This document shows, piece by piece, positions 24,483 through 37,499 of a DNA stretch of 64,000 nucleotides. How positions within the stretch are numbered: the stretch's first letter is position 1; the number at the start of each line of letters is the position of its first letter. The notes beneath the pieces were generated by a model, which saw only the letters and a program-made list of their open reading frames with translations, ran no database searches and was not told the origin of the DNA. The stretch spans positions 98,594,654 to 98,658,653 of the forward strand of contig NC_061120.1 in assembly GCF_002878395.1 (NCBI RefSeq). Direction: 5' to 3'. The position numbers and the translations under genes were made by a program. This DNA comes from Capsicum annuum. Lineage: Eukaryota; Streptophyta; Magnoliopsida; Solanales; Solanaceae.

Positions 24483-25176
24483 AAAATGAGCAAAATCGCG
24501 ACCTACGGGGTCATTTTATACCCATTCTAGGTCCTCAGACGCTACAATCACAGCATGGAGGCTACAATCGCACTATCTGGTGCCAAAACCAGATGATGTA
24601 AGTGCAGCAAAAAGTAGCGTGATCACACTATCCTCTGCACGTGAGGTACGATTGCAGGAACAACAAAAGACAACTAAAACTTAGAATTTTTCCAAGTTCC
24701 CGAAAAGGCCTTGAAATTCATTCGGAATATAATATATGCAAATGAACTATGTAATCATACTAAATTCGATATTCCAGACGTTACGATGAAGTCAAATTAT
24801 CTATCTGAGATCATTTCAAACAAATGTAGGTCCCACACCTATATTTCAAATATTTAAACTTTCTAACCAATAGGTAGATAAGAGCCCGGGTGCATCGAGA
24901 TCCAAACCAAAGGTCAACCTAGCCTAAAATTGATATATATGAGTTGTTGGCATAGTAGGAATTTACATTCAAGATTATTTTACAAAATTTTTCAGCCAAT
25001 GGCCTTATGGAACTAGCGACGACTTCTAGATAGGAAATTAGCTCTAAAAAACAAATGAACTACCCGATAACAAAAATATCAGTCCTAGCAAGTCATAAAT
25101 GAATTGGGCAGCTACGGGAAAGCTTTAAGAATGAAAATAAGTAGAAATAGGAAAAATGACCGGGAAGGTCATTACA

Positions 25177-27736
25177 ATATACACTGCTAAAAGGGCTTTC
25201 ATCCTAGAAAGTCAATAAATAAAAAGATCTCAAATGCTTGAAAGGATGAGGTACTGGGCCTACATGCTCTGAGCATGACTTCCTAGTTAACCTCCACTAA
25301 GAGAAAACACTTTCGAGGGATTTCGCCACAGGTATCCATTTTACAACCAACTCTCACACTTTACTCCTTAACAATCAAAACTCAACTTCAAACACCAACC
25401 AGCCTCTAATTGAACTAAGAAAGGTTAATTTATGTAAATTTGAACCATAACACATTGATACCATCTCAGCACCTGAACAAATCAATCAAAGGCTCATTCA
25501 AGCCAAAACCAACCAATACATGAGTCATACCACTAACTCCAAAACCAAATATGACATTCCTTTATCATTCCACACTAGGTATCTATTCCAAAAGAGTAGA
25601 AAAATCATCGGAGTCCTATCCGTGCAAGCTTATCAAAGACAACTCGAAGAACTGAGGCGGAAATACTAAAAGTTAATACGGCAAACACAAGAATAAGCCC
25701 ATAAGGCACTACCTGGGTAGTCAAATGGAGATAATTAAGAAATGACATTGATGTCAATGCCACAACTTAGTCGGATAGTAGTCAAACCAAAATCAAAAAA
25801 TCCCAAGCATAACTACTCATCACTAAATGATCCGCTCCAGGAAGTCCCATCAAGAAAGAATGAAACCATGTTGAATCCCACTCAAGCATGCAACTCACGC
25901 TGAGTACATCATCCAAAAATCTCAAAACCAATGCAACAAATGAGAAAATTAACTATGCTACGCAAGAAGCAATCACAAGAAATACCACTTGCCTCTAACT
26001 CTCTATTACACATTAGATAAAAAAACATACCATAGCAAGAACAGAGTATCCAACACTACACTAATAACAAGGGCCGACCATCACAGAACCACAGAAGGTC
26101 ACCTTACCTTCAATACCACAACCGATCTAACACAGCAAACAAAAGAGAAAACAATCAACCACACCTTGCTATAGGGAAGAAACCATCAAATCAGGTTGTA
26201 GCTTCGCAAGCAACCAAATAAGAACCACAAGGAATGGAATTCGAACATCAAGCAATGACATCACTAACATAAGACAATGAAAGCAAAAGCAACAGCAATA
26301 GCAATATCAATATAAGGAATAGTTGGTACCAAAATAAAAATTAATATCAAATACTACTCAAGGGACATAATAAGGCCAATGTGAATAGATAGATGAGACA
26401 CGACCCCAAATGCTACGCCTATAGGGATAAAATATCAGCACATATCTACTCCTTCCATTACTAAAAGAAATAAGCCACAGAGTAGTCATATAATCATGAA
26501 TTCAATAACAAGGCACATAATAAATAATATGAAATAATCAAGGAATATAATTATCAATTGGTACAAAGACCTCATCACACACAACAAAAAAGATAAATGT
26601 GGGAGTTAAGGATAAACCTATCATGGTGAAATCCACAGACACATACCTTTTGAGTCTACGAGAAAATAAATCTGAATGGGTTCAAATTCAAATCGACTAA
26701 CTGAATCATGAACTAAGCATCCAAGTGCACTATATAAAATCTATGGTGCCACAACATCACAAGACTGGCCTTAATGACTTGAAAAGTAAGAAATCCTTCA
26801 CTTAGACACCCTCTAGTCCATGATAGCCATTATGGATTGAAGACCCATACCGAAAACCCTGCAAGTTTTAGTAAGAACTCTTCCTGCCATAATCACCAAG
26901 ACTGCTCTAAGAACCACTCATAGTCTAAAATACTATCTGCGTAGAGCTGATATGTTGCATATGAGGCTGACCTCTATTGAAATGATTCTCACTTTTAGAT
27001 GGAATACCAGTAGCATAATACCAAGGGAATGACCTCTTGCCACCACCTACATAAGTATCAATACATGCTATCCTTGTGGCTCTCAAATGACCAACAACCT
27101 AAAAGATAGAAAACCCAGCTACTATCATTTTCTTCAACACTAAACGGAGTGGCAATGTTGATCCTCCAATAAATCCACACAACATGCCCTGCTCAAAGTT
27201 ATATGACATCAAAAAGGGATTGTCTACTCGAGAAATCCAATCACGTACTCAGAAACTAGTATAGAACCCTAATGAACACAAATAGACCCAACTTTGTCCT
27301 GAGAATTGCTCGATGAACCGAATGTCCTCCATAACTATGAGGAATCTGCAAGAGACTCGGGACTCTAAATATTGAACCTCAAAAGTCTAAACTAGTCATG
27401 AGCTTTACAAGAGCCTAATCTGGCATCAAATCCTTTAGCTGGCGCTGAAGATCTTCAATGTCCATCTTGGACTCTTTGGTCGAATACTATACCAAAATAA
27501 ATGATGAAGTCCCATCCTCATCTATTGACCATTTTGCATAATCCATTAGGCATAGGATAGAGTCAAAGAATGTGCTTAAGGATCATATCAATAAGGACAC
27601 ACGATAAGAAGTCCAGAAATTAATTTCCTAAGAATGTCCTTTGTATTCTCTCAAAGAGAGGTTAGGACGTCTTCACATAGATCCACAGGACTCTACTAAA
27701 CATTTAGCTCTTGTACTAATACACTGGTAAACCTAA
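25177..27736 (-). other. Interior of the LARD-like element, no recognisable genes
   Basis: Read on the - strand from the primer site at 27748 towards 25177. I find no RT, RNase H, integrase or protease motif. Around 26890-27080 the - strand has Gln/Ser/His-rich reading with stops that could be a gag relic, but nothing diagnostic. The open frame at 25989-26174 on the + strand has no recognisable domain and is probably chance. Confidence 0.5.
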
Positions 27737-27748
27737 GCTCTGATACTA
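27737..27748 (-). promoter_or_regulatory. tRNA-iMet primer site of the LARD-like element
   Basis: 'gctctgatacta' differs at one base from the complement GCTCTGATACCA and lies 3 bp before the LTR start. It fixes the element on the - strand. Confidence 0.85.
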
Positions 27749-27751
27749 ATT

Positions 27752-30700
27752 TTTCATGACCCAATTTCTTAGATCATGATGGCGCATACTATAACCCACT
27801 CGTAGGCAAGACAAAATCGTAACCCCAAATAACTAGTAATGAACTACCCAACTAGATAAGAGAAAGAATATAGAAAGGATGAAGTAAGAGTTAAAATACA
27901 TAATATATTCCCATACCTTTTTGGTATCAATAAAAAAGCTTCAATATAAGAAGAATCTAATAAGAAGTACAAATGAATTTACTAATACAACCCATCTCTG
28001 AATACTACATAGAGATAAGAGCAGAAGAAAGATATAGATAAGTATACAAGGCCAAGAAATGAATATACGGTCTGAATAATTGAAGGAAAGGGATATACGG
28101 TAACACTTAGCTATATATAGCTTAGTATGCATATAGATATATATATATATATATATATAAGGCCTACTCGAGAATGGCCTAAATCATCAGTCTAGCTATT
28201 TAAGACCTCTAAACTATAGCAGTAGCTAGTGCTCGAATATTCAGGATTCTAGTCCATTTATCAAATGATTATACGATCATGCATATTAAAATAACCTTAA
28301 GATAGAAGAGTCCAGAATCATACCTTGAATGTCGATATCAAATCAATGACCAATCTATTTTAATCTAGCATTAACAATGATCATAACAATGATAATAACA
28401 ACATGAGTAACTGAGTAGTCCAAACAACCAAATACATAACTGAGCCTATCACGTACCCCCACCACCCCAACTCAGAATGTACAGTCAATATACAACAAAC
28501 CACAAGTCATAGTCATCACCAATATCTATGCAACCCCCCTCTCATCCCAGTATGGGCTAATAGATTTAGGCATATACTAGAATAGACAATGAACATGTAA
28601 GAATGAAAGTGAGGTTATAATTAATATCACAAACTCATTCTCATAACCATCAGCATCATAGCCATCCTCATCATAATTATCATCGAAAAATTAAATTAGG
28701 AATATTTATCATCAAGACTCAGAATCCACCCGGTCATAACCATCAAGACTCAGAATAGAATAGGTCATAAATATTACCAAGACTTGAAATTGAATTGGTA
28801 TTAAATATCATCATAAATTGTAATTAAACCATTCATAAATACATTATTAATATGCTCAATTTCTTGAGTAATCATCAATATCATCAATACACACACATAT
28901 GTATATATCATCAATACCATAGTCTGCCATTGGGTTTTTACACAACATTTATATCATCTATACCACATCTTTCTCTATCCCACACCAGAAAGATGTCAAT
29001 ATAGATATTATAGGTGCACGGATTCAATTCGTGGCTAAAAGAGCATAAATCTATAAATTTATTGCTTATAGTGAACTTTGGGACTAAATCATTATTAAAG
29101 TGTGTAAAGGGTCGAAATCTCTCCCGACTAGTATAATTAGTTGTATCATATCATAGACCAAACTTTTTCTTGGTCAAGCCTTTAAAATATCATTATTAGT
29201 CTATTTTACATATATAAATTATCCATTAAGACAGGCAGCTATCATTATCAAGAAATATATTTTTAAGTTAAAAAGTGGATTTTAACCTTTGTCAAGGAGA
29301 ATCCATAATAAGATCATATATTATCTAGAATCGCATCATTCAAAGAATTAATGATCATGAATGTTCCAAAACTACGCATACCATCACCTGTATTCAAATA
29401 ATGAAACCATAAGCATCAATATGCACATAAACCACAACTACATCCTTTACAAGGATAAACTTTTCCGAGATATCCCACTGATATCATAATTTGTCCTTTG
29501 CCCCTATAATGCATTCAAAATAATTGCAACATCATGATTTTAGCCTTAGGCCCACATGCAAATTTGGAGATCATATTAATAATCAGTATAGTAAGCCATC
29601 ATGCATCTAAGAGGCATAATATCAATAAGCATTTCACCTCTAGGAGGTATAATATATCACTAGTCTATGAATCAAAACTAAAAGAAATATCATCTCTATA
29701 GGCCAAATATCATAGCTATGACTATATCAAGGACAAGAGCCATTAATTATTATACGAGGAAAATGCCATCATCATTCTCCCCGATACAAAGTACCTTACT
29801 CTAAAGGCTCACTCGTCAACTATGCCTAACATATGTAATTAAGTCCACATAGGCTAACACAAGTCTTACCCTAAAGTGGGCTGGAAGAACCCACTTCAAA
29901 TTCTTAATTTCAATGTTTTGGAAATTTATACCCCAACTTGTCTAAGGTATCTAGTTAAATTTCTAGATGTCAAGTAAGCTATAACAAATCCTAAGACAGG
30001 AATTCTGCCGAGAAACATGGGCATTTAAGCCAACTTCTCCTAACTCACAATTTCAAGATCACTAGAATAGTCTAAATAAGGTTAATCATAGTTACCATTC
30101 TTCAAATGCTTAAACCACAACCCAAACCTAGCACCATATCATATCCAATCTATGAATAAGTTCAATCTAAGGAGAAGGCAATAGGATTCTAAAAGTACAT
30201 TAAGCATTTCACCTTACAAGTAAAAACCCTAATCTAATCCCCAACAACAATAATAAAGACTAGGTCATTCTACCCATAATCATTCTTAACTTTTATATTC
30301 ACATTCAACACAGAACACACATTATCTTACGAAGAAAAGTAAACGGAAGCCTATGTCGAAGTAAAAATATCCTTCAACCATTCACCAAATGCTCGTCTTA
30401 ATTTCACCATCCAAAAATGCCATAACTCTATCAAAATCATAATCTACTCATCAATACAATAACAACGATACCCATATTGTACTATTGTTCTTCGGGTCCA
30501 AAAATGATATCAAAAACTCCGAGTGGATCCTATTTAAAAAAATATATTTTCAAGGTCAAGCCAGTGTTCATTCATGATTAAGGAATTATTAACCTCAAGA
30601 GTTAGTGAAAACCAATATAATTTTGGTTTAAAATCAAACCCTCAAGCTATTTGGGGTTTTGGGTCAACAACCAAGAAATTCATCAACATAGGGATAAAAT

Positions 30701-31428
30701 GTTACCTTAAATTCAAAGATATTTGCAATAATAGATTTCAACCAAGCTCCCAAGTCACCCTCGAGACTCAATCTAAAGTTATCAAACCTTTATGGTATTT
30801 ACTCACAAGAGGGAGGTAGAAAATGAGCAAAATCATGACCTAAAGGGTCTTTTTATCCCCTTCTAGGTCCTCGAATATTGCAATCGCAACATGCATACTG
30901 TAATTGCATAGCACACCAGAAGACAGCTGAAACTTGGAATTTGTCCAAGTTTCGGCTAAGGCCTCGAGATTTATTCAAAATCTAATATATGCAAATGACC
31001 TATGTTACCAAATAAAATTCAACGTTTTAAAAGCTATGGAAAATTTGGATTCTCCATCCAAGGTCATTTTGACCAACTATGCGTCTCACACCTATATTTT
31101 TAATTTTCTAACTTTACAACTAATAGGTGAAAATGAGCTCGGGTGCATCAAAAATCAAACCAAAGGTCTACCTATCCTAAAATTAATATTCTAGAGTTGC
31201 TGGAATAGTTGGAATTTGCATCTAAGATTGTTTTGTTGAATCTTTTGTCTGGTCGCCATTTTGAACCAGCGAAGACTTCTAAATAGATAATTGGATCTAA
31301 AAATTAAACAAACTTTTCAATAACTAAATTGTCAGTCCTAGCAAGTCATAAATGACTTGGGGTAGCTAGGGAAATCCCTAATGGAGAAAATTATCGAAAA
31401 TGTGAAAATGAGATGAAGGGTCATTACA
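27752..31428 (-). repeat. 5' LTR of the LARD-like element
   Basis: 3.7 kb, uninterrupted, colinear with the split copy at 7511-25176. It provides the empty-site sequence for both the LINE (about 27973) and element A (about 30815). It lacks about 436 bp present at 11496-11932. Open frames at 30574-30819 and 30934-31194 have no counterpart function and lie within LTR sequence. Confidence 0.8.
28135..28159. repeat. Short AT-dinucleotide tract in the LARD 5' LTR
   Basis: Imperfect AT run at the position matching the (TA)26 tract at 12051-12102. Confidence 0.85.
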
Positions 31429-33243
31429 AGCCTATAAAAGGACTATAGTAGTCCTTCTAACTGTCCAAAAAACTAAGGTATAGAATATAAGGGCAAGACT
31501 ATGGTATTTTATACATATTATTAGAACTTCTTTGAGAATTTGAATATTTAGATATAGTCCCTACATTGACATGCATTATGATATTGTAAGAGTCGGAACT
31601 TCCTTATTGTGAGGGTACATGGATTGTATTATTTACTGCTTATTTGTTTGGGTAGTGTCAATTACATATGTGATGGGTTGCTTGTTTCTAATGTGATACC
31701 ATCATTTGATTCCTTTGTGCCATATTGTCATGCTACATGGATCCACATAATAGTTTTGAAAGTGTGAATAGTAGGTGTTAACAATTTTCTGTTAAAATGA
31801 GATGATTGTCATAGGTTCCTTAGGTTTCTTTTAGTTAAGCATTGTGTGTTTTCTATTATGTGCTAGTTTTCTAAGGAAATACAAATATTCTAAGTTGGTA
31901 TTTATGTGCCATGGTTTCATGGAACTTTTGGAGCTTAAAACAAAGAAATTATACATGTACTTAGGTACTTTTAATAGATGTGATGTGCTTTTTAGTTTAT
32001 TTTGCGAGAAAATAGAGTTTGGGGCCAAGAAGGAGCAAAAAGTGATGAAGAGTAGCCGGAAGGCTACCTACGAGCCTACCATCTAGTTGTAGGGTGGCCA
32101 TGAAGTTTAATGGTCTAATATTCTAAGAGTTGATAGCTTACTCTAGTTCCTACACCCCCACATACGAGTCATAGGTACTACCTATAGACCGCAGATAGCC
32201 ATCATAGGTAGGTGATCTGTACTTTGAATATTCCTCTGATTTCTACTAGCCCACTTAGGCCTCGTAGTTATTACCTATGCCCAATAAGTGGGTAAGTAGG
32301 TTCGTGCCGAATCAAGTTTTCTATTTTGTTTAGGATAGGTTTTTAATATATCTATAAATATCCATTGAATGTATTGTTATCTGTTTATGCACTTTATACA
32401 CTTTTGACATTGTTTTGAGTTCTGAGATACATTATTGATTTTGGAATCATTGTTCTTGGTTTTTAGGCTATGATATTAATTTGACATTTTGGGTCTTCAT
32501 TATTATTATTTGTTTTATTCATATGATCTCATCCATAAATTACATATGTGTTATTACAAGCATGAGTAGCTAAACCTCATGACTAGGGTTGTAGGAACCC
32601 AAATGGATTAATAAAGTAGAAGAAGTGCAATTGTATTCTAAACTGGTGTTCTTGCATGAATTGGGTTTTCTTTTATTTTGATTTCATTCTTAATGCATAC
32701 AAGCATTAGGAACTCACCTGTATTCGATACTTGCTTAAGAGAGAGGTAGAGATTTGGAAGAAGAAATCACAATATAAAGATACCAACCTTCATCTAATTA
32801 ACTTGAGACTAAGAGGAGATAGTTAATCTGATATCCATAATAAGGGTTAGTAATGCGACACTTTTAGACCAAGAGGAGATGTGTAAAATTCACCCAAACC
32901 AAAGTCGACAAATGGTTAGGTGATACATAACTTTTTAGATTTTTCATACAGGGCACCAAGATAGTCTGATGAGCATGATAAGTCTTTAGATTTATGAAAT
33001 CAGAGAGAACACAATACAAGTGATCGTCTCATATTGATCACAACCTTAATTACCAAGAATTTTTACTTTTCTCTTACTCTTACAAAAAACTCCATGTACA
33101 TTCTGCAATTTGCAATTGCATCAGCAAGATCGATATAGATTTTCGACCTATTCCTCATGGGATCGACCCCAATGTTGTTGGGTTTTATATTTGATAACCG
33201 ACTGTATTATACTTTCTTGGAGGTATAATTTATGCGACATCAA
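31429..33243 (+). repeat. Tat/Athila-type LTR (solo or truncated)
   Basis: Non-coding. Late landmarks fit the U5 end of this LTR class on the + strand: 'catgactagggttgtaggaa' (32578), 'gggatcgaccccaatgttg' (33160) and the end 'tatgcgacatca' (33232-33243). The left boundary is simply the end of the preceding LARD LTR and the true start was not found. No primer site follows; gag of element H begins instead, so this is a solo or broken LTR. Confidence 0.55.
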
Positions 33244-33541
33244 CCACTATTCTAATTACCTTGGATAATAGTCTCAATCATCTTTCCATAATCCATAATA
33301 CTCTAAAAAGAACAACCAAGAATCACTAATTGAGTGATCTTCAAATGATAATAACTAGTGAACCACTTAACAAACCTTCTGATTTTCTTAGACTCTATGG
33401 AAATACTTGCAGCAGCATATCTTGACAAGTTATGAAAATGAACGTCACCCTAAGCAATAGTCATGGGGCTCTACTCCATATCAACAAACTCATTCTTTAA
33501 TTCGTCCCTTAAGCTAGAAGGCACAAACCTCTCCAGGTATA
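33244..33541 (-). pseudogene. gag of element H, distal part
   Basis: The - strand reads LERFVPSSLRDELKNEFVDM (from 33541) and then FHNLSRYAAASIS and KKIRRFVKWF, the standard capsid blocks of Ty3/gypsy gag (the 'L..Y' and 'RRF' motifs). It continues the gag half on the far side of element B (43434-43478). A stop after PMTIA and further stops downstream break it. It ends where the Tat/Athila-type LTR begins. Confidence 0.8.
33496..33541. repeat. 46-bp gag segment duplicated at 40977-41022
   Basis: This stretch of host gag directly before element B is present a second time inside element B next to its 5' LTR, with 43 of 46 bases identical by eye. The last five bases (gtata) are the left target duplication. 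Confidence 0.9.
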
Positions 33542-35955
33542 TGTAACGCCCCAAAAATGGGTCCCGGAGCGTCACACGGTGCTTGAGGCTACGAGTAGCC
33601 CCAAGCTAACCCTTTGAGCCATTTTCACTCAGTTCAACATGAATCAATGGGGTTTCCATAAATAACTCTCAAATATCAACAGAGTAATCATCATCCAAGA
33701 ATAAAAGAATTTCAGAAAGATAACAAAATTGGACTTATTAGTCAACTCCCAACATCTATACTAGTCTGAAAAGCCTCTAAGAAAATCAATAAAACCAGCG
33801 ATCCATTGAGACATGCCCCAACGGAGTCATACTTAGTTATCAAATGTAAACAATTTCGTGAAACCACCATCAGACATCACGTCCTCAAAATATGAGGACT
33901 CACCACAACAGAGGATGTAGAAAAGTGTGCCCGAAGAATCAATGTCGAACTTAGAACTGAGCACCTGAACCTACATTTTGAGAAAATGCAGCCCACATCC
34001 GAAGATATGGGTCAGTACCATAGAAAGGAACCGAGTATATGGGGGTGTATGCAGTTTTATAAACATCATGATCATAAATATTTATAAGAAATATGCAGGA
34101 TGTATGAAAGACTCACATAGCCCGAAGAAAATCATCATAATCATGAGAGGATGAAATAAGTACAATAGCACATGTGAGTTATCATATAATTTGTCAATCA
34201 CTTTCAGTTCATCAAGAATATCTATTCTCATAATGTAAATATCATTTAAATCTTTCGAAAGAATAACTTTCACAATTCCACTTTCAAATCACTTCACCAT
34301 TCACCATAGATACAAGGAAACACACATACACTGGGAGATCCTATAACCAACATAAACCATGTGAGCTACTTGGAGTCCAATGTACAACCCACGTTGGGGA
34401 GAGGCATCCTATCCTTGCCATCAGAGTAAGACTATCGATATCAAATCCACACAAACTAGTGATCACTATATAAATCAGCCTCAGGCTCACTCCTACGGGG
34501 GCACATAGTTATAGGGTAGTAAGGTCGCTTTATACCTCCCACCCGGTGCTAAAGATTTCTCCCATTCTTAGCTCAGATCATTTTAAAGACAATCTACAAC
34601 AAAATAATTTCAGTAATATATAAATATACATCGGGAGCCATCATGCTTCCCATCTATCAAAATCAACCACATTGTGGATTTCTTTCACACTCGAGTTCAA
34701 AACAACTCCATTAAGACCAAAAGGTCAAATCATTTAAAATATCTCAAATATTCAACATCAACGTGCTTATAACACACACTTTTTAAAAAAACACAATTTT
34801 TAATGGGAATTCATGACCCAAATATTAACATCATGATAAATATCATTCAAGATTCATGCTTTATATCTCCACACATGTAAATTCATATTTCAAAATCATA
34901 AACATCAAGATTTCATAATAATCATCATAAGATATGGGTTCATGCTTCAAATTCATAAAAATCAAATAAAAATTATGCCTTTGTAAAGAAAATTACTTTT
35001 GGGCAAAAGAACGAAAGAGAGTTCTTATTGAAAAACCCCACATACCTTGAATGATGAACTTTAGATCAATACTCATTTTTGAGATGTTAATCATGCCTTT
35101 GAATGATGGTTCTTGGAGTTCTTGAACTAGGAACTTGGAATCTTGAATAAATTTGCAGAATAAATGGTGAACTTTGGAGGTTCTTAAAGTTGGATGTAGG
35201 ATCTTATGATTTTCTTTTTGAGGGAATTTGATGAAATATAACATATAATACTTCTAATAGTCTTTAATATAGGGTTTGGACGGATTTTGGGTGAGGAGGA
35301 ATGACCAAAATACCCCTAAAAATCAAATAATTCTCGAATCTGTCCTTTGATGGACTGTTTTGATAGTCCGAAGTAGATCAACCATAACGTTTTACTCCGA
35401 TATACAAATTGGATGAAACCAATTTTATTAGAAAGAGGACTCTCATATATTTTCGTTTATATATAGTATCTCACCCAGATCATTGTGTACGAGGAGTTAT
35501 GACCTTTTGAAGTTGATCCAAAAATTTGCTTTTGATAGGCTGAAGTAGATCGACCATAACTTTTTGCTCTGATAGAAAAATTAGATGAAACCAATTTCAT
35601 TGGAAAGAGGAATTGAAGAGATTTTCGTTGATATATAGCAGATCACCCAGATTATTATGTGCAAGAAGTTATGATTTTTTAAAGTTAGAGCAAAAATATG
35701 CCAGGCCCCAGTACTTTGTCTTGCACGTTTTACTGTTCACTACTATTTACGATTCGATAGGAATGTTCATAACTCGTCACTCGGGTGTCCGTTTTGGATG
35801 ATCCACATATCGTTGGAAAGCTTATTTGATACTCTAAGCAATGGTGGATCATAATCTAAGACATTCCATACGAAATATTTATAATTATTTCTAGAAGATA
35901 GAACCCAACACGTTTATGCACAAAATTTCAACGAAAAATTTCCTAGGGTATTACA
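33542..35955 (-). repeat. 3' LTR of element B
   Basis: 2414 bp from 'tgtaacgcc' to 'ggtattaca'. In the first ~140 bp it differs from the other LTR at about 8 positions. On the - strand a TATA-like 'cctatattaaag' lies at about 35263-35274, and a 172-bp tandem repeat lies upstream of it in U3. Confidence 0.95.
35358..35701 (-). repeat. 172-bp tandem repeat in U3 of element B (3' LTR)
   Basis: Two units start at 35358 and 35530 ('ttttgatag'). Each has 'gaagtagatc', 'ccataac', 'gatgaaaccaatttnatt', 'gaaagagga', 'gatatatag' and 'agttatga' in order. A third, shorter relative of the 'cataact..ctc..ggaaag' part begins at 35768. Same arrangement at 42836-43179. Confidence 0.85.
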
Positions 35956-35971
35956 TCATCCCCCCTTGGAA
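35956..35971 (-). promoter_or_regulatory. Polypurine tract of element B
   Basis: On the - strand 'ccaaggggggatgatg' directly before the 3' LTR. Confidence 0.8.
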
Positions 35972-36189
35972 ACATTCATCCTCGAATGATGCTAGACATG
36001 CCAATATTCGATAGGGAATAGAGCATACAGATGAAACCATTCGTTAGACTCATCACCACATCATTTCTTACTCCGAATGCAACATAGAATGCATAAATTC
36101 AAAAAACTACATCTGAACACATAATAAATGACAGCTGAACTGCTGCAAATTTTATCAAAAGTGCATGATTTAGTAAAGAATGGTACCTT

Positions 36190-36350
36190 CGGCTTGATCA
36201 GAGTTCGCGGAAAATAGGTACGGGTACTTGGATCAGATATCCACCTCAGCTTCCCAAGTTGCACCCTCAACAAATTGGTTTCGCCACAACACCTTGACCA
36301 AGGGAAGTTCTTTGTTCCTTAGTCTTCAGCACTGAAATCAAGAATCTCAA
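36190..36350 (-). pseudogene. Chromodomain of element B
   Basis: After a stop and a frameshift at the end of the integrase frame (near 36319), the - strand reads LPLVKVLWRNQFVEGATWEA, a stop at the place of the Arg in 'EVDIR', and SKYPYLF. The Trp after GAT, lost in elements A and C, is intact here (36254-36256). The domain is predicted to bind modified histone tails and guide integration to silent chromatin. Confidence 0.8.
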
Positions 36351-37440
36351 TAGGAATCTCATCAAAAGAAAGATTTTCTAGAATGTCAACACTCACAGAG
36401 GAATTCACTACCACAGCATCACTAATATGCTTTCTAAGCATGGAGACATGGAATATTGGATGAACAGAGGACAACTCGGAAGGCAACTTGACCTCATAAG
36501 CTACCTTACCAACACGGCTAAGAATTTTGTAAGGACCAACATAACGGGGACTAAGCTTCCCCTTCTTTTCGAATCTTTTCACCCCCCTCATGGGTGAAAT
36601 TTTCAGATACATTAGGTCACCAACTTCAAACTCAAGTTCTCTCCTTCTAACATCCGCATATGACTTCTGACGACTCTGCGCAGTTTTTAACCTTTCCCTA
36701 ATCAACTTAACTTTTTCCATTCCCTCAAATAACAAATCAGGACCACTCACAGCCGCTTCACCCACCTCGAACCAACCTATAGGTGATCTACACTTCCTTC
36801 CATATAAGACTTCAAACGGAGCCATGCCAATACTAGAGTGGAAACTGTTATTGTAAGCAAACTCTATCAACGGTAAGTGATCATCCCAACTTCCCTTAAA
36901 GTCAAGTGCACAAGATCTCAACATATCCTCTAAGGTCTGGATGGTTCGCTCAGCCTGACCATAGGTCTGCGGATGAAAAGAAGAACTCAAAAGCACTTGG
37001 GTACCAAGACCCTTTTGAAAAGCTTTCGCAAATTGCGAAGTGAACTGAGTACCCCTATTTGAAATGATAGACAAGGGAACTCTATGCAGTCTGACTAGCT
37101 CTCGGATATACAATCTAGGTAATCCTCAGCAGTATATGAAGTATGAACAGGCAAGAAATGAGAAGACTTAGTCAACCTATCAACCATAACCCAAATGGAA
37201 TCATGATGGCGTCGGGAAGGAGGTAAACCAATCACGAAGTCCATATTTATCTCTTCCCACTTCCAGGTAGGAATACTAAACTCTTCCATCATACCACCAG
37301 CTCTTTGGTGTTCAACCTTAACCTGTTGACATATTGCACACTTAGCTACAAACGCTGCTATATCTTTCTTCATGTCAGTCCACCAATAGATTTCCCGTAA
37401 GTCTCGGTACATCTTGGTGGCACCAGGATGAACAGAATAT
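36319..37440 (-). pseudogene. Integrase of element B
   Basis: Two overlapping frames, 37095-37412 and 36319-37113. The first holds the zinc-binding end with KCAICQQVK (both Cys kept) and NMDFVIGLP with the first catalytic Asp. The second begins YIRELVRLHRVPLSII and reads SNRGTQFTS, so the second catalytic Asp is Asn. It goes on to FHPQTYGQAERTIQTL, where the catalytic Glu is kept but the neighbouring Asp is Tyr. The core then continues to HPIFHVSMLRKHISD. One frameshift joins the pieces. Loss of an active-site Asp predicts no strand-transfer activity. Confidence 0.9.
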
Positions 37441-37499
37441 CGCGCCCTGTAAGCTTCAACGATAATTCTCTGTCTCAGATCATCAACATTCGTGACACA

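Larger units (their letters stand above)
7511..25176 (-). repeat. 3' LTR of the LARD-like element, split in three
   Basis: The pieces are 7511-7740, 11456-14755 and 24478-25176, each colinear with the right LTR (27752-31428). Matching landmarks include the TA-rich microsatellite (12051 / 28135), 'ctagctatttaagacctct' (12140 / 28190), the block near 13420 / 29480 and 'ggaaaatgagcaaaatc' (24481 / 30820). About 436 bp at 11496-11932 are absent from the other LTR. A CG-rich patch lies at about 24494-24660. Confidence 0.75.
7511..31428 (-). mobile_element. Giant LARD-like LTR element carrying two nested insertions
   Basis: Two long direct copies start near 'tgtcacaaccc' (7511) and 'tttcatgaccc' (27752) and end in '..gtcattaca' (25176 and 31428). 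The second is preceded by an initiator tRNA-Met primer site complement, so the element is on the - strand. After removing the LINE and element A, the left LTR is about 4.2 kb; the right is 3.7 kb. The interior (25177-27751) is only about 2.6 kb and has no recognisable pol. Very long LTRs with a short non-coding interior are the definition of large retrotransposon derivatives. The 5-bp flanks (acctt / agcct) do not match, so the ends have decayed or are misplaced by a few bases. Confidence 0.75.

Noticed and set aside
7506..31433. Target duplication for the LARD-like element
   Set aside because: Flanks 'acctt' and 'agcct' do not match; not reported as a duplication.
34082..34273. A 63-codon frame repeated almost unchanged at 41561-41752
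   Set aside because: Both lie at the same place in the two LTRs of element B; conservation follows from LTR identity and there is no recognisable domain.
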